In this document: positions 19,421 through 30,500 of the stretch, one piece after another
How positions within the stretch are numbered: position 1 is the stretch's first letter
How the letters are laid out: every line of letters starts with the position of its first letter
NCBI GenBank assembly: GCA_903899985.1
Contig: CAIULL010000080.1
Coordinates: 51,740-115,739, forward strand
Direction of reading: 5' to 3'
DNA: 64,000 nucleotides
Origin: an uncultured Schlesneria sp.
GTDB taxonomy: Bacteria; Planctomycetota; Planctomycetia; Planctomycetales; Planctomycetaceae
Made by a program: the position numbers and the translations under genes
The notes under the pieces: model-generated
The model's database searches: none
The model's input: the letters and a program-made list of their open reading frames with translations, nothing else
Told to the model about the DNA's origin: nothing

Positions 19421-20044
19421 TCAGCTTTTTTCCTGCTGATAAATTGCGAGAATCACATCTTCGACCGTTTTGAATTTGGTCTTGCCGGTTGAGACCGAAT
19501 CGATCTTTTCACGAGCCTCGACGGAGTTGAATCCGAGACTGATCAATGCTTCAAGTGCTTCACCGAGAACACCTTTTTCGGCCACTTTGGCCTCCGGAAA
19601 CTCTTTGGCGACCATGAGTGCGAACTTGGCCATTCGCCTACGCAATTTGGCGACGATTCGTTCGCTCATCGCCGGGCCGATTCCGGGAAGCAGACTCAAT
19701 TCTTTTACGTTCTGCTCCTCAATCGCTTCGGCAACTTCCCGGACGGGTCGAACCATCGAACGCAGCGTCTTTTTCACCCCCATACCGTCGACGGAACAAA
19801 CAAGTTCGAAGAACTCGAGTTCTGCCTCGCTGAGAAAACCAACCAGTCGCGGGGTCAATCGTCCCTGCTGTGGGTTCCCTTCGATGTACTGGATCGTTTT
19901 CAGGCTGATGTTTTCACCGAGCGAAGCTTGCAGTTGCCTTCGAACAAACTCGGGAACAAAGACTTCGTACTCAAACGCCCCGACATCAATACGGGCTTCT
20001 GCTTCGCCCAAACGCACAAGCTTTCCTGTAATCCGAGTAATCAC
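19421..20044 (-). CDS. ruvA: Holliday junction branch migration protein RuvA
   Basis: Tetrameric DNA-binding subunit that targets RuvB to Holliday junctions. The OB-fold N-terminus [11 protein letters not shown], the helix-hairpin-helix region with [17 protein letters not shown] and the C-terminal UBA-like RuvB-contact domain ([13 protein letters not shown]) are in order; 207 residues is normal. The first helix-hairpin-helix reads [13 protein letters not shown], slightly divergent. The ATG overlaps the stop of the upstream MscK-like channel gene (ATGA). ruvB and ruvC are not here. Confidence 0.93.
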   Translation of the reverse strand: MITRITGKLVRLGEAEARIDVGAFEYEVFVPEFVRRQLQASLGENISLKTIQYIEGNPQQGRLTPRLVGFLSEAELEFFELVCSVDGMGVKKTLRSMVRPVREVAEAIEEQNVKELSLLPGIGPAMSERIVAKLRRRMAKFALMVAKEFPEAKVAEKGVLGEALEALISLGFNSVEAREKIDSVSTGKTKFKTVEDVILAIYQQEKS

Positions 20045-23000
20045 GCTGAGCCCTCCTTGGAAGCTGTCGGAGCAGGATGGCGATCAAGATTGATCCCAAA
20101 AGAATGAGGTGGTGGAGGTGATGAAGGATGAGCATTGCTGACGTCTGTGTGAATGTACACATCCTGAGAAGCTCGGGGCATCTCGATTCCTTCGTGGGCA
20201 AATCGCTTGTGAATCACGGAGTAAAGGTCATTGATCGCGTCGGTACGTCCATCAAGCGTCGGCAGGAAAGCTCGAAGAACAAACGTCAGTCCGCCGTTAA
20301 TCTCTTCCAGAGAGACGACGGGCGCGGGCTCTTTCAACACATTTGAGTGATGACTGGCAATCTCTGTCAGGATTCGGCGTACTCGGTGTGGATCGTTATG
20401 GCTGCTGACAATCACTTTCACGGCAAAACGATTGACCTGATCGCTGAGCGTCCAGTTCAGCAGCTTGCCCGTAATGAATTCTTTGTTCGGGACGATCAGT
20501 TCTTTTCGATCCCCGTCAACAATCGTCGTCGCTCGAAATCGAATTCGCGAGACGGTTCCTGTCGTATCGCCAACAGTGATAACATCGCCAACGCGCATCG
20601 GACGTTCAAACAATAAGATGATCCCGGAAACAAAGTTGGCGAAAATTTCCTGCAGACCGAATCCAAGTCCAACGGACGCTGCGGCGACGAGCCACTGAAC
20701 GTTGCTCCAACCAATTCGAATTTGTGCGAACGCGCAAAACGCTCCTGCAACGAAGATGGCATAACGTACAAGGCAGGTCGCAGCGAATCGAGCTCCGGCG
20801 TCAACCGCGAGATGCTCCAGCAAGATGACTTCGACAAGCCCGGGAATATTGCGACTGGCGATCACAGAGATAGCGCCGACCAGAACAGCCAGCCCCAGAT
20901 CTGCAGCAGTCACGGGAATCATTCGGGTGACTGTTTTGCCAACGGCGTCGTCTGAATAGACGACCTGTTCAACGGCAGTATTCCAAAGGGTGAATCGATC
21001 GAGAATATTCAGCGCCGGCGTCACGTCAGCCCAAACAAACCACAAACCGGCGACGGCAATTGCAATCAACCCCGTATCAAGAAGGCTGCGCATCTGTGTC
21101 ACAATTTGCGTGAGATTCAACCGGAAGTCTGGCCATTTCCATCGCGGAAACAAAAATGGATTTCGTTCGGAGTTTCCCGGTGCACGTTCAGCATCGGTTA
21201 TTGATTGTAACTCTGCGTCCTGGAGCACGGCCATCCGTCGTCTTTCAAGTGCGATCCACCTGCGGATGACCGCTCGAAACATTAACAAACCGACGAGCAA
21301 CCAGGCGGTACTCTGCAGCCTCCAAGTCAGTTGTAATGCTGTGTAGAAGAAACCCGACCAGCCTAAGGCAAAGAGTCCGATTGAGATTCCTACGGCCAAC
21401 ACGGGAGCAAACCGCCAGAATCGATCGGACCAAACGTCAGACTCGTCGGTCGACTCGTCATTTGTCTCTTCCTGCTTTAACGGTGTTACTCCGCGCCTTA
21501 CGGTGAGTTGGCAAAAAACTGCGGCTAAGGCTGCGAACACCAGAAACACGAATCGGCCAAATGAATCGAGTCGATGTTCGTCTCCGGTTCCTTCGGTCAA
21601 TCCGATCAATCCTATTAACAAGAGTCCGACAGGAAGAAACCACGCTAGATTTCTTCTCCAGCCGACGATCGATCGTTCCGGCCAGTCGAAATGTTGTTCC
21701 GCGAGACCGCCTCGCATACAGGCAACACGCAAGACTTCAAGCGGAAACGCAAACGTTGCTGCTCGCAGTAGTCCTGCGGCGACGGCATGGACGAAAGGTA
21801 CGGTTGAAGCACTATGATCTAATCGCCATCCCAGGAACCAGACGAACAATGGCCAGCCACCGGCAATGACAACCGTCAATGAAGTCGCCTGGAGTGTTGG
21901 CAACAAATCACGACAGGTGACCGTTGCCGCAATGGTCCCACGGCGTTGAACGAAATTCTTCAATGTGGGGCGACAGCAAAACCAGACGACGATCATCCCC
22001 ACAGCGCAGGCCCATGAGACTGGAAGCCTGGCAGCGTTCATTCTGCCGGCTTCAACGACCGCTCGTAGCGACGGTCGATCAGAAATCCAACCGATTGATG
22101 TTCTCATCCGTTCGAAATGTTCACGACCAAACGATTGGCCTGTTCGAATCCACAGAACTCGCTCATCGACATAGTCGGCATATTTCGAAGTTAAATCTAA
22201 CAGCCGTCGCTCGACATTATCCATGTCAACAAGGTGCTGGAAGTATTTCGAATAGTCTGTATCGAGCCCTTTGACGAGTTGACGTCGATCGGCGAGCAGT
22301 GACTTCAGACCTGCCGAGTTCGATTTCCGCTGGTTGGAAGTTTCAAGATCCGCAGCATACCTGGCCGACGCAGCGTCCAGATCAACAAGCGATATCCGAT
22401 CGGCATCCAGCTCGAACAACCGCATTCTGACTTCTCGAACGATATCATTTCGATGCAACAGATTGGATCTCATTCCGCGCGGGTTCAGTAATTTTGCACG
22501 CTGTTGTCGTAGCAAAAGTCCGATCGAGTCGGTCAAACCAATTTCCTTCACCATAGCCTGAGTCCGCTCGAACTCCTTTTCCAACTCCAGCAACGTGGTT
22601 GTTGTCGCTTCATGGCGTTGCTCAAGTTCTTGAAGTTTATTCGTGATCTCCCGTCGTTCTTTCGCCAGTTCAAGATTTTTCTGAGCCAATGATTTGAATT
22701 CGGAACTGGATTGAGCCACGACAGATTCCGCCTGACGGACTCGCTGGTCTGCTTCATTGCCGCGTCGTTTGCCAAGTTCGATCTGAAGTAATTCCAACTC
22801 GGCGATTTTCACGGCGAGTTCCCGAGACGCAAGTTCTCTTTGTGCCTGAACGAGATCGGCGGCCGCGGCAGACTGGAACCAGGCAGCTTCGGCCTGTAAC
22901 GCCCGTCGCTCGGATTGGGCCCGTTGACGACGAGAAAGGAGGAACAGCTGATGTGATTGAAGCAACTCACGCGGTTCGCCCGAAGTCGCGAGTCCGTCAA

Positions 23001-23526
23001 GTTCGTCATCAATTTCTCGAAGCCGGTCATCTACTTCGGCAAGCTCATTGACCAGTTCTTCGGGTCGGATTCTCCACATCGCGGCTTCGGTCTCGAATAT
23101 TTCAATTCGTTTTCGAAGACCATCCTTTGGCTCGTCGAGCTGTTTCGTTCGGGTTTCCACCATCCGCTCAAGTTCATTCAAATCGTCTACCGACGTGATC
23201 GCCGGGTCCGCTGCTGTCGGCGATAACGCTAATCGGTTTTCGGTCGCCTGAAGAGTGCTTGCAACCTGCGACAATCTCTTTTCGAATCGCTCCGCTTTCT
23301 CTAGCTGTTCCTGAACGATCTCCAGCCTCTCGATCGCTTCCCGCAAATACTGCAAGATCTTGTCTCGAAGGCTGCCCGACAGATCTTGATCCGCTTCGAC
23401 GGCCTTGATTCGCTTCTGCAGCGCGGCAATCGTCAGTCCATCTGGTTTCGAGTTTTGCTGCGCCAACGATGTCTGGGACCAGAGTCCAACACTCGCAGCC
23501 CAGACAAGAAACATTCGCCAACACAT
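20041..23526 (-). CDS. Large mechanosensitive channel, MscK/KefA-like
   Basis: Giant member of the MscS superfamily. A signal peptide ([16 protein letters not shown], cut near SLAQQ) leads into a long periplasmic helical region of about 450 residues rich in Glu/Arg/Gln/Leu with coiled-coil character, then about ten hydrophobic segments, then the MscS module in the last 230 residues. The pore-lining helix and gating loop read [18 protein letters not shown], followed by [11 protein letters not shown] and the beta-domain markers VPNKEF. Such proteins release solutes on hypo-osmotic shock. A start at the second Met (23526) gives a normal signal peptide. It overlaps ruvA downstream and is divergent from the FIST gene. 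Pro/Ser-rich C-terminal tail. Confidence 0.88.
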   Translation of the reverse strand: MCWRMFLVWAASVGLWSQTSLAQQNSKPDGLTIAALQKRIKAVEADQDLSGSLRDKILQYLREAIERLEIVQEQLEKAERFEKRLSQVASTLQATENRLALSPTAADPAITSVDDLNELERMVETRTKQLDEPKDGLRKRIEIFETEAAMWRIRPEELVNELAEVDDRLREIDDELDGLATSGEPRELLQSHQLFLLSRRQRAQSERRALQAEAAWFQSAAAADLVQAQRELASRELAVKIAELELLQIELGKRRGNEADQRVRQAESVVAQSSSEFKSLAQKNLELAKERREITNKLQELEQRHEATTTTLLELEKEFERTQAMVKEIGLTDSIGLLLRQQRAKLLNPRGMRSNLLHRNDIVREVRMRLFELDADRISLVDLDAASARYAADLETSNQRKSNSAGLKSLLADRRQLVKGLDTDYSKYFQHLVDMDNVERRLLDLTSKYADYVDERVLWIRTGQSFGREHFERMRTSIGWISDRPSLRAVVEAGRMNAARLPVSWACAVGMIVVWFCCRPTLKNFVQRRGTIAATVTCRDLLPTLQATSLTVVIAGGWPLFVWFLGWRLDHSASTVPFVHAVAAGLLRAATFAFPLEVLRVACMRGGLAEQHFDWPERSIVGWRRNLAWFLPVGLLLIGLIGLTEGTGDEHRLDSFGRFVFLVFAALAAVFCQLTVRRGVTPLKQEETNDESTDESDVWSDRFWRFAPVLAVGISIGLFALGWSGFFYTALQLTWRLQSTAWLLVGLLMFRAVIRRWIALERRRMAVLQDAELQSITDAERAPGNSERNPFLFPRWKWPDFRLNLTQIVTQMRSLLDTGLIAIAVAGLWFVWADVTPALNILDRFTLWNTAVEQVVYSDDAVGKTVTRMIPVTAADLGLAVLVGAISVIASRNIPGLVEVILLEHLAVDAGARFAATCLVRYAIFVAGAFCAFAQIRIGWSNVQWLVAAASVGLGFGLQEIFANFVSGIILLFERPMRVGDVITVGDTTGTVSRIRFRATTIVDGDRKELIVPNKEFITGKLLNWTLSDQVNRFAVKVIVSSHNDPHRVRRILTEIASHHSNVLKEPAPVVSLEEINGGLTFVLRAFLPTLDGRTDAINDLYSVIHKRFAHEGIEMPRASQDVYIHTDVSNAHPSSPPPPHSFGINLDRHPAPTASKEGSA

Positions 23527-23842
23527 AATTGCATCCCTGCATGTTCGCAAAAACAATTCGCCGAGGTCAGCCAGCAGCGGATGAAGCGCGACATCGATTG
23601 GTCCGATGTGACGCTGAAGTTACCGATCTGACGACCTGCCTGCCTTTAAGACAAGGCTACTTCCTGAGCCTTATTTCCACGCGATGTATGGCAGAAATTG
23701 CCGAATCGTGTCAACACGTGTCCGACGAGGAACCCTGACGAACCGTGCCACGCTTGAACGTAAGTGCGAGTTCGCGTTAGTGTCGATGGGTCGGATCGAG
23801 CCGATTGAAAAGGAAACGCTTGTTGTCGATGGATCGGATGAG
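23527..23842. other. Divergent promoter region, mscK-like / FIST
   Basis: About 316 bases without a recognised gene once the FIST start is placed at 23843; the open frame in this stretch has atypical composition and no homology-like sequence. No clear promoter elements were identified. Confidence 0.4.
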
Positions 23843-25021
23843 GAAATGCCGTTTGCAGCCGCAGTGTCCGAAAAGACGAATTTGAATGCCGCTATTCAAG
23901 AAGCGGTGCAAATTGTCGCTGGTGAATTGGGTCGCAAGCCTGATTTGTCATTTGTATTTGTTTCGCACCATCACGCAAAACATTTCTCGACAATGTCCGC
24001 CTCGATTCTCGAGCGGCTTGGAGGGGGACTTTTGCTCGGCTGTACAGGCGAGACGGTGATCGGTGGTGCCCGTGAATATGAAGGGGGCCCCGCGCTCGCG
24101 CTTTGGAGCGGAGTGTTGCCCGGCGCTGACCTGCTTCCGTTTCAAATGGAATTTGCCGAGACACCTGACGGTTTCATGTGCGGCGGACTGCCCGACGATC
24201 TGGGGACCCGTCTGAGCGAAACGCGAGCCGTTCTGTTTCTTGGCGAACCGTTTTCATCGGTGCCACAATCCGTATTAGACCTTCTTGCTGATGAACTTCC
24301 CAATGTCCCGGTGATCGGCGGTCAAGCCAGTGGTGGAAACCCGGGCGAAAATCGATTGTTCCTGAACGATCGCGAAATCGATGAAGGGGCGATTGGTGTC
24401 GTGATTCGAGGCGGGCCGCAGATTCGTACGGTCGTTTCTCAAGGATGCCGCCCGATCGGCATGCCATTCGTTGTCACAAAGGCCGAACGCAATGTTGTTT
24501 ATGAATTGGGAGGAGCTCCTCCGATGCAACGGCTGCAGGAACTGTATCATCTGCTTCCTCCCCGAGATCAAAAGCTGGTTGAACTCGGCGTTCACATCGG
24601 CATCGCGCTGAATGAGTACCAGGAATCGTTTCACCGTGGAGACTTTTTAATTCTCAACGTTGTAGGGGTCGACAAAAAATCCGGAGCACTCAAGGCCGGT
24701 GGAGTAATCCGGGTCGGCCAGACCGTTCAGTTTCAGATTCGTGATGGCGAGACAGCCGATGCGGATTTGATTCGACTTTTGGAGCGACATTCCGCCGAAC
24801 ATCCGCGACTGCCAGCCGCAAGTCTGTTATTTAGTTGTAATGGACGTGGGTCGCGAATGTTTTCGGGACCAGATCATGATGCGACACAGATTCAGCGTCA
24901 TTTGGGTCCGCTACCACTGGCGGGAATCTTTGCGCAAGGGGAGTTGGGCCCCCTTGGCGGCAAAAACTACATACATGGTTTTACGGCAAGCATCGCTCTG
25001 TTCGAAGAAGAAACTGTTTGA
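23843..25021 (+). CDS. FIST-domain small-ligand-sensing protein
   Basis: The sequence matches the FIST N and FIST C domains, proposed to bind small ligands such as amino acids in sensory proteins. Readable markers are MPFAAAVSEK, the ILERLGGGLLLGCTGE strand-turn, the central NVPVIGGQASGG and the C-terminal LFSCNGRG...FSGPDHDA with LAGIFAQGELGPLGG. No kinase, GGDEF or chemoreceptor domain is attached, so it is a stand-alone FIST protein. The frame is open for 53 residues upstream, but family members begin at the MPFAAA position, which has GAGG just before it. Its stop overlaps the ribF start (TGATG), implying coupled translation. Confidence 0.85.
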   Translation, partial: EMPFAAAVSEKTNLNAAIQEAVQIVAGELGRKPDLSFVFVSHHHAKHFSTMSASILERLGGGLLLGCTGETVIGGAREYEGGPALALWSGVLPGADLLPFQMEFAETPDGFMCGGLPDDLGTRLSETRAVLFLGEPFSSVPQSVLDLLADELPNVPVIGGQASGGNPGENRLFLNDREIDEGAIGVVIRGGPQIRTVVSQGCRPIGMPFVVTKAERNVVYELGGAPPMQRLQELYHLLPPRDQKLVELGVHIGIALNEYQESFHRGDFLILNVVGVDKKSGALKAGGVIRVGQTVQFQIRDGETADADLIRLLERHSAEHPRLPAASLLFSCNGRGSRMFSGPDHDATQIQRHLGPLPLAGIFAQGELGPLGGKNYIHGFTASIALFEEETV

Positions 25022-25938
25022 TGAAGCTGTTACGCGGGTTTGAGTCACCGTCTTACTATCGCGGTGGATTCGTTTCGATCGGCAACTTTGACGGGGTTCA
25101 TTGTGGTCATCAGGCCATGCTGGCTTCACTTGTTGGCCATGCTCGTGCTGAAGGGGTTCCCGCGGTCGTTTTGACGTTTGATCCGCATCCGATTGAAGTA
25201 TTGAGGCCGGATGCGGCCCCACCTCGATTAACAACGATCGAACATCGCGCCGAATTACTTCAGCAGTTTGGCGTCGATTGCGTCATCGTTCTTCCAACCA
25301 CCCAGCGATTTCTAACACTCACTGCAGAAGAGTTTTTTCACACGATCGTGCGAACCGAACTTCAAGCTCGGGGTCTTGTTGAGGGGCCTAATTTTTTCTT
25401 CGGGAAAAATCGGGGGGGAAACATCGCCGTTCTTCGGGAACTTTGCTTAAAGAATCAGATGGTGCTGGACGTGATTCCCCCCGTCATTGTGGACAATCAA
25501 CTGGTTTCGTCGAGTGTGATTCGAACACTCATTGAAACTGGAGACGTGAAAGAATCAGCCCATTTGCTCGGCCACAGTTATCGTTTTTCCGGTCAGGTTG
25601 TCCATGGAGCAGAAAGGGGTCGCAAACTCGGTTTTCCAACGGCAAATCTTGCTGAATCGACGAATCTGATCCCTGGTGACGGAGTTTACGCGGCGCTGAC
25701 AACGATTGATGGAATCGAATATGGCGCTGCAGTCAACATTGGTCCAAATCCAACTTTTGGTGAATCGGCCAAAAAGATTGAAGTCCACATTCTCGAATTT
25801 ACGGGCGATCTTTACGGAAAAAGATTGAATGTCGACTTTGTGCAGAAAATACGAAATGTCATCCGATTTTCATCGGTTGAGGAGTTGTTGGCACAGTTGC
25901 AGAAAGACCTGATTGAAATTCAGTCGATCGTTAAGTGA
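25021..25938 (+). CDS. ribF: Bifunctional riboflavin kinase/FAD synthetase
   Basis: Makes FMN from riboflavin and ATP and then FAD. The N-terminal adenylyltransferase has GNFDGVHCGHQ (HxGH-type) and SSSVIRTLIETG; the C-terminal kinase has the GRKLGFPTANL and DGVYAAL motifs and the NIGPNPTFG signature. Length is normal at 305 residues. ATG at 25021 overlaps the FIST stop, so FIST and RibF are probably co-produced; this linkage may hint that the FIST partner responds to a nucleotide-like or flavin-like ligand, but that is speculation. Confidence 0.95.
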   Translation: MKLLRGFESPSYYRGGFVSIGNFDGVHCGHQAMLASLVGHARAEGVPAVVLTFDPHPIEVLRPDAAPPRLTTIEHRAELLQQFGVDCVIVLPTTQRFLTLTAEEFFHTIVRTELQARGLVEGPNFFFGKNRGGNIAVLRELCLKNQMVLDVIPPVIVDNQLVSSSVIRTLIETGDVKESAHLLGHSYRFSGQVVHGAERGRKLGFPTANLAESTNLIPGDGVYAALTTIDGIEYGAAVNIGPNPTFGESAKKIEVHILEFTGDLYGKRLNVDFVQKIRNVIRFSSVEELLAQLQKDLIEIQSIVK

Positions 25939-26011
25939 TCGTCCGCAACACCCAAATAGACAGGAACTGGTTTAACGGCGCGATTGCTCGTGTAAGACCT
26001 GATTTTCTTAA

Positions 26012-26051
26012 CGAAAAAAGCGGCAGGAGTCGATCATCGACGCCTGCCGCT
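26012..26051 (-). terminator. Strong intrinsic terminator of the HTH-receiver gene
   Basis: AGCGGCAGG (26019-26027) pairs perfectly with CCTGCCGCT (26043-26051), with an inner GTCGA/TCGAC stem. On the minus strand the hairpin is followed by TTTTTTCG. It lies about 80 bases after the stop of the minus-strand gene; on the plus strand it could also stall ribF read-through. Confidence 0.85.
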
Positions 26052-26132
26052 CATCAGTCTGGTAACGCGAACCTGCTGGCAACCCGTCCCTGGTCACAAC
26101 AGATCGTTCTCCGGACGATTCATCTATGTTCT

Positions 26133-26705
26133 TCAGGCCAATTGTTTTTTCCGACCGACGAGGGTCCGGATTCGTTCGGCCAGCAGAGCTGAGTCGAATG
26201 GTTTCCGGAAGGTCTCGTTGAACGGGGTGCGGTCAAAACCGCTGGCCGTGTCATCATCGCTCAGCAGCGCCACAAGCACGGCGTCGGCGTATTCGTTGTT
26301 TTTGCGCAAATTGAGCGCTATCAACGTTGCCTCGTGTCGTCCCATGCCGAAGTCGATTACCACGCAGTCCGGATGCAGTGATTCTGCCTGAATGCCGGCT
26401 TCAAAGCCACTCGCCGCGGATTCAATTTTGTAATCCATGGGAGGCATCAGGTCGAGAATCTGACCTCGGACGTTCTGGTCAACTCCGACGAGGAGCAACT
26501 TGCCCATCGCTTCGTCTTCCAGTTCGCCTAAGGGCATCCCGTGTTCCTTAAGGAACCGAATCAAGTGCTCGCGTGGGATGCGACGGTCCTGTGATCCGGG
26601 AATGCGGTAACCGCGCAGACGGCCGGAGTCGAACCATTTGCTCACTGTGCGGGGTGCAACCTTGCAGATCTTTGCTACCTGTCCAGTAGTGAAGATCGTT
26701 CTCAT
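26133..26705 (-). CDS. HTH (BldC/MerR-like) plus receiver-domain regulator
   Basis: The N-terminal 60 residues form a MerR/excisionase-type winged helix (FTTGQVAKICKVAPRTVSKWFDSGRLRGYRIPGSQDRRI). Residues 68-185 look like a response-regulator receiver: D76 in the acidic region, D118 as probable phospho-acceptor in VVIDFG, S149 and K168 in FRKPF. The order is reversed compared with most response regulators, and only one residue of the usual acidic pair is seen. The start is fixed by GGAGAG eight bases before ATG 26705; a longer frame to 26810 lacks this. No histidine kinase is adjacent. A strong terminator follows, so the gene is monocistronic. Similar proteins recur in planctomycetes. Confidence 0.82.
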   Translation of the reverse strand: MRTIFTTGQVAKICKVAPRTVSKWFDSGRLRGYRIPGSQDRRIPREHLIRFLKEHGMPLGELEDEAMGKLLLVGVDQNVRGQILDLMPPMDYKIESAASGFEAGIQAESLHPDCVVIDFGMGRHEATLIALNLRKNNEYADAVLVALLSDDDTASGFDRTPFNETFRKPFDSALLAERIRTLVGRKKQLA

Positions 26706-27586
26706 CGCGGGCTCTCCAATCACTAGATTTTTCTCACACAGAAGGGCGTCGCGACCCTCCGGATCTTCACCCTCAAACGTGTTGACGAGGTTCCCATGCC
26801 TTGTTTTCACACTCGGCAGGAAAACCGCCGATTGCTCGGAGTCGGTGTCTTTCGGTCGGCCATCCGGGTCTTGAGTGAATGCAAGACTCAGATCACCGTC
26901 CGACAGTCTTTACGCGTCGGGCATCGGCGGGCACTTCGAATTGATCCCTTGTTCGAAATGCCCGTGGAGGGCGGGTAATACGTGTTCGCCTTTGCAGAGT
27001 CTTTGGCTCTGTGTTGAGAAAACCCTGATTGTCCTGCCCCCCAGACGTTTTCACCGTGCGAGTCGCACATTCGGGATCAATCGCCATCCCTCGTGTGGTC
27101 GTTCGCATCGTTGCAAACCGTCTAGCTATTTGAATCGTCTTTTCAGGATTCGCTCTTGACACGTTTTGTCCAAGAACTCTCCATTCCGTCATGTGAGCTT
27201 CATTTGGACTGACAGGTCGACGCAGTTTCTCGGAAAACTCGCATTGGATTGCCGAGATTAACGCGATTTCTGTCAGGACATCGAAAACACGTCTCAACGA
27301 AAAAAGTACGTGTGATGTCTGCGAAATGATTACGGAAATCGCTCCTTGAGAGAATCAGAAAGAACTGAAGGCCTTTTACATGAAACGAACCTGAATTCTT
27401 AAAGTCTTGTTGAAAACTCGCTTCAATCGTCAGGTTCATTCATCTTGTTCAGGCACGGGGCGCCCTGTAGCATCAACTTTATCGACGACATCAGGGATAC
27501 CGATGTTTCAGCGGGTTCCAACCGTTTATTGTATAGAGGTCACGAAGGATCGAAATACGATTGGGCTCGACCGCAGGGAACTGAAA
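26706..27586. other. Long divergent intergenic region
   Basis: About 880 bases between the regulator and the secretin-like gene. Open frames exist on both strands (for example 26893-27297 minus) but their composition is not protein-like and none was recognised. One bipartite inverted repeat is listed separately. This is the longest gene-poor stretch in the window and may hold long leaders or an unannotated small RNA. Confidence 0.4.
27277..27319. repeat. Bipartite inverted repeat upstream of the secretin-like gene
   Basis: GACATC-gaaa-ACACGT is followed 15 bases later by ACGTGT-GATGTC, giving two stacked six-base stems with a four-base bulge. It could be a hairpin in a transcript or a regulator site. 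Confidence 0.35.
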
Positions 27587-30500
27587 ATGCCAACTTCTTA
27601 TTGCATACGAGATTTACGCGGAACACTAAGTCTGATTGCTGTATTCGGCCTTCTCTTTAGTGACATCGCCTGGTCACAACCCCCTGGTCGAGGTGATCGC
27701 GGTGACCGGCGCGGGATGAGGGACGACCCCACCAATCTCATGAGCGCCTACAGGAATCAGGAAACCGCCGAAAAACTGAATCTTTCGAAGGAACAGGCGA
27801 ATCAACTGGATGAACTCCGAAGATCCTCGTTTCAGAGATTTCGTGGGCTAAGTCCTGATGAATTCGAAAAGGTCAGGAAAGAAAACGATGAAGCGGCCGT
27901 CAAGGTGCTCAATGCTGAACAGAAAATAACCTGGGAAAAGATTAAGGTTTTAGCTCAGGCCAGTGTTGCTCCTGCTGCAACGCCTGCCAGCCCACCGGGT
28001 GGTGTTGTCCGCACCGAAAATGCCCAACCAGCGTTCCGCGGAGCGATTATTGAAGAAAAACCGCCGGAAGGAGCAAAGGCTGTTGTGTCCTTCGGAGAGG
28101 TCGCGGCCCGATTGGCAGCAGAAAAGAATGAAGCAGACGAAGTCGCCCAGGAACCAGAGTCGAAAAACGATGTCGACTCAAACAAGTCCAACACCGGCAA
28201 CTATGATAAAGAGGAACCGATACTCTCTTTCGAATTTCGTTATGCACCCTGGGCTGATGTGCTGAAACTCTTTGCCGACGCCAATAATTTGACGCTCGAC
28301 CTCAACGATATCCCCCCCGGAACCTTCAACTACTACGATAACAAGCAGTACACGATGACCGAGGCGATGGATATTCTGAATGGATATCTGCTTACAAAAG
28401 GGTACGCTCTTATTCGTCGCGATCGATTTCTGGTTTGCCTGAGCATCGATAACCCGATTCCCGCTAATGTGATCCCGAACGTCACTGTTAACGAATTACC
28501 ATTTCGGGGAAAAAATGAACTCTTGAGCCTGATTCTTCCCTTGGAAAAACTTGATGCCGAAAAAGTGGTTTCGGAAGTGAAAGAGTTGCTTGGCCCTCAG
28601 GGAAAGGCATCAGCGCTCAAGGCGACGAATTCGCTCGTGCTCGTCGATACCGGCAGTAATCTGCTGCGAGTCCATCAACTCATGAAATCAGGGACTCCGA
28701 TCGACACCCGAGAAACGGCCTTTAAAGCCATCGCACTGAAACACATTACGGCAGCCGATGCTGAACGAACTGTCCGGCGGTTGTTTGGACTGAATCCGCC
28801 CATAACCACATCAACCGCCGGAAACCAGGGCTTCCAGGGATTTGGAGGTCGAGGAGGTGGCGGATTTGGTGGCGGTGGATTTGGCGGAGGTGGCGGGTTT
28901 CCTGGTGGGGGCGGATTTCCAGGAGGTGGAGGTTTTCCGGGAGGTGCGCCGCAGGGGGGAGGTGGCGGTCAACCAGCTCCTAGCGCAGCCGGTTCACAGT
29001 CACAATATCTCGGCAAAATCCAGGTGACAGCAGACGGCCGGACAAATCACCTGCTGGTGACTGCTTCTTCAACACTACTCAAAGTCGTCGAAGAAGTCGT
29101 GAAATCGCTCGATACCGACCGCGATTCTGCAGGCAATACATTGGAAATGAAAAATAATCCTTTGATTTCCAAGTCATACATCGTTCGCGGCGGAGACTCG
29201 ACCTCCGTCTCGCGCACCCTGAATAATCTCATGCCAGGAGTCGTTGTCGGCGATGACTCTCGTTCAGGAAAGGTTTTCATTCAAGGGACAGAGGAAGAAC
29301 ACAAGCAAGTTGAAAAATATATTAAGGAGTTTTCGGGCGAGGCGAGTGGCTCAGTCGCGGTCCTCAAATTGACAAAACTCGATCCCGTCCAGGTAACAAA
29401 TTCGTTGAAAAACCTGTTCCTCAACGATGCGGTCCGGGCACCATCGATCGAACCCGATGCCAATGGACGACGAATTATGGTCCGTGGCACCGCGGATCAA
29501 TTATTGCAGGTAAAAGACTTGCTCCGCAGTCTCGGCGAAACGCAATTTTCCGATCTGGACAATAATGATCCTGTCGCTCGCGAAGACCGTGGAACATTGC
29601 GGCATATGAATCTCCGCAATCAAGATCCTGACGAGATCATGGGGATGGTTCAACGCGCCTGGAAGTCGCAGGGACGTAGCCCAATTCGAATTGTCATTCC
29701 ATCTCAGCCAAGTCCGATCAAAGATCGACGGGTCCCGAGTAATGTTGTTCCTGAGGATACATCGGATTCAAGCGATAACGAGCCGCCTCAACGCTCCACG
29801 AAATCAGTACCACGACAAAAAGAAACGAACGACGACATCGTCGAACCTCAACGTGAGGAACCGCGGTCTCGGACCTTGTTACCTCGGCCAACCTCTCGTC
29901 CAGCAACAACGCAGCTGATACCCCGGCCTCTTCCCGATCAAAAGGCATTTCGAATCGTTCCAGTGAAGCAAGTCAGTCAGGAAAAACCCGACGAGACCCC
30001 TTCAGATGAAGAATCCAGTTCCGACGGAACATTGAAAGACAACGTTGAAGAGAGTTCGTCTGATCCAAGGACGCAGAAAAAGCTTGAACGGCCTCAAGCG
30101 GCGAAAAGCAAACCGACTGGTGATGTCGCGAAAGAAGATGCCGATTCGTCAATTGGTGTAACGGTTATGGGAAATGAATTAATCCTTGTCGGGCCAGACA
30201 GTCAGTCACTCGATGAATTAGAAGACTTGATCACGACTCTGGTCGAAGGGATGCCGCAGCGTACTCGGTGGACAGTCTTCTATTTGAAGACTGCCGACGC
30301 CACCGAAACAGCACAAATGATTGAAAGACTCTTTCCTCAAAGTTCCGTCACTGCGTCGTCGACCTCCAGCGATAGCCTGTTTGGAGGCTTTGCCAGCACC
30401 TTTTCACGATTTGGAACCGGCATGATGAATGCCACGGGGCTCAATCAAACGCTGGGTGGCGCCCAGAATTTGAGGATCATCACTGACGTTCGCTCAAACG

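Noticed and set aside
26893..27297. Minus-strand frame of 134 codons in the region before the secretin-like gene
   Set aside because: Composition is not protein-like, no ribosome site, no family; kept as intergenic.
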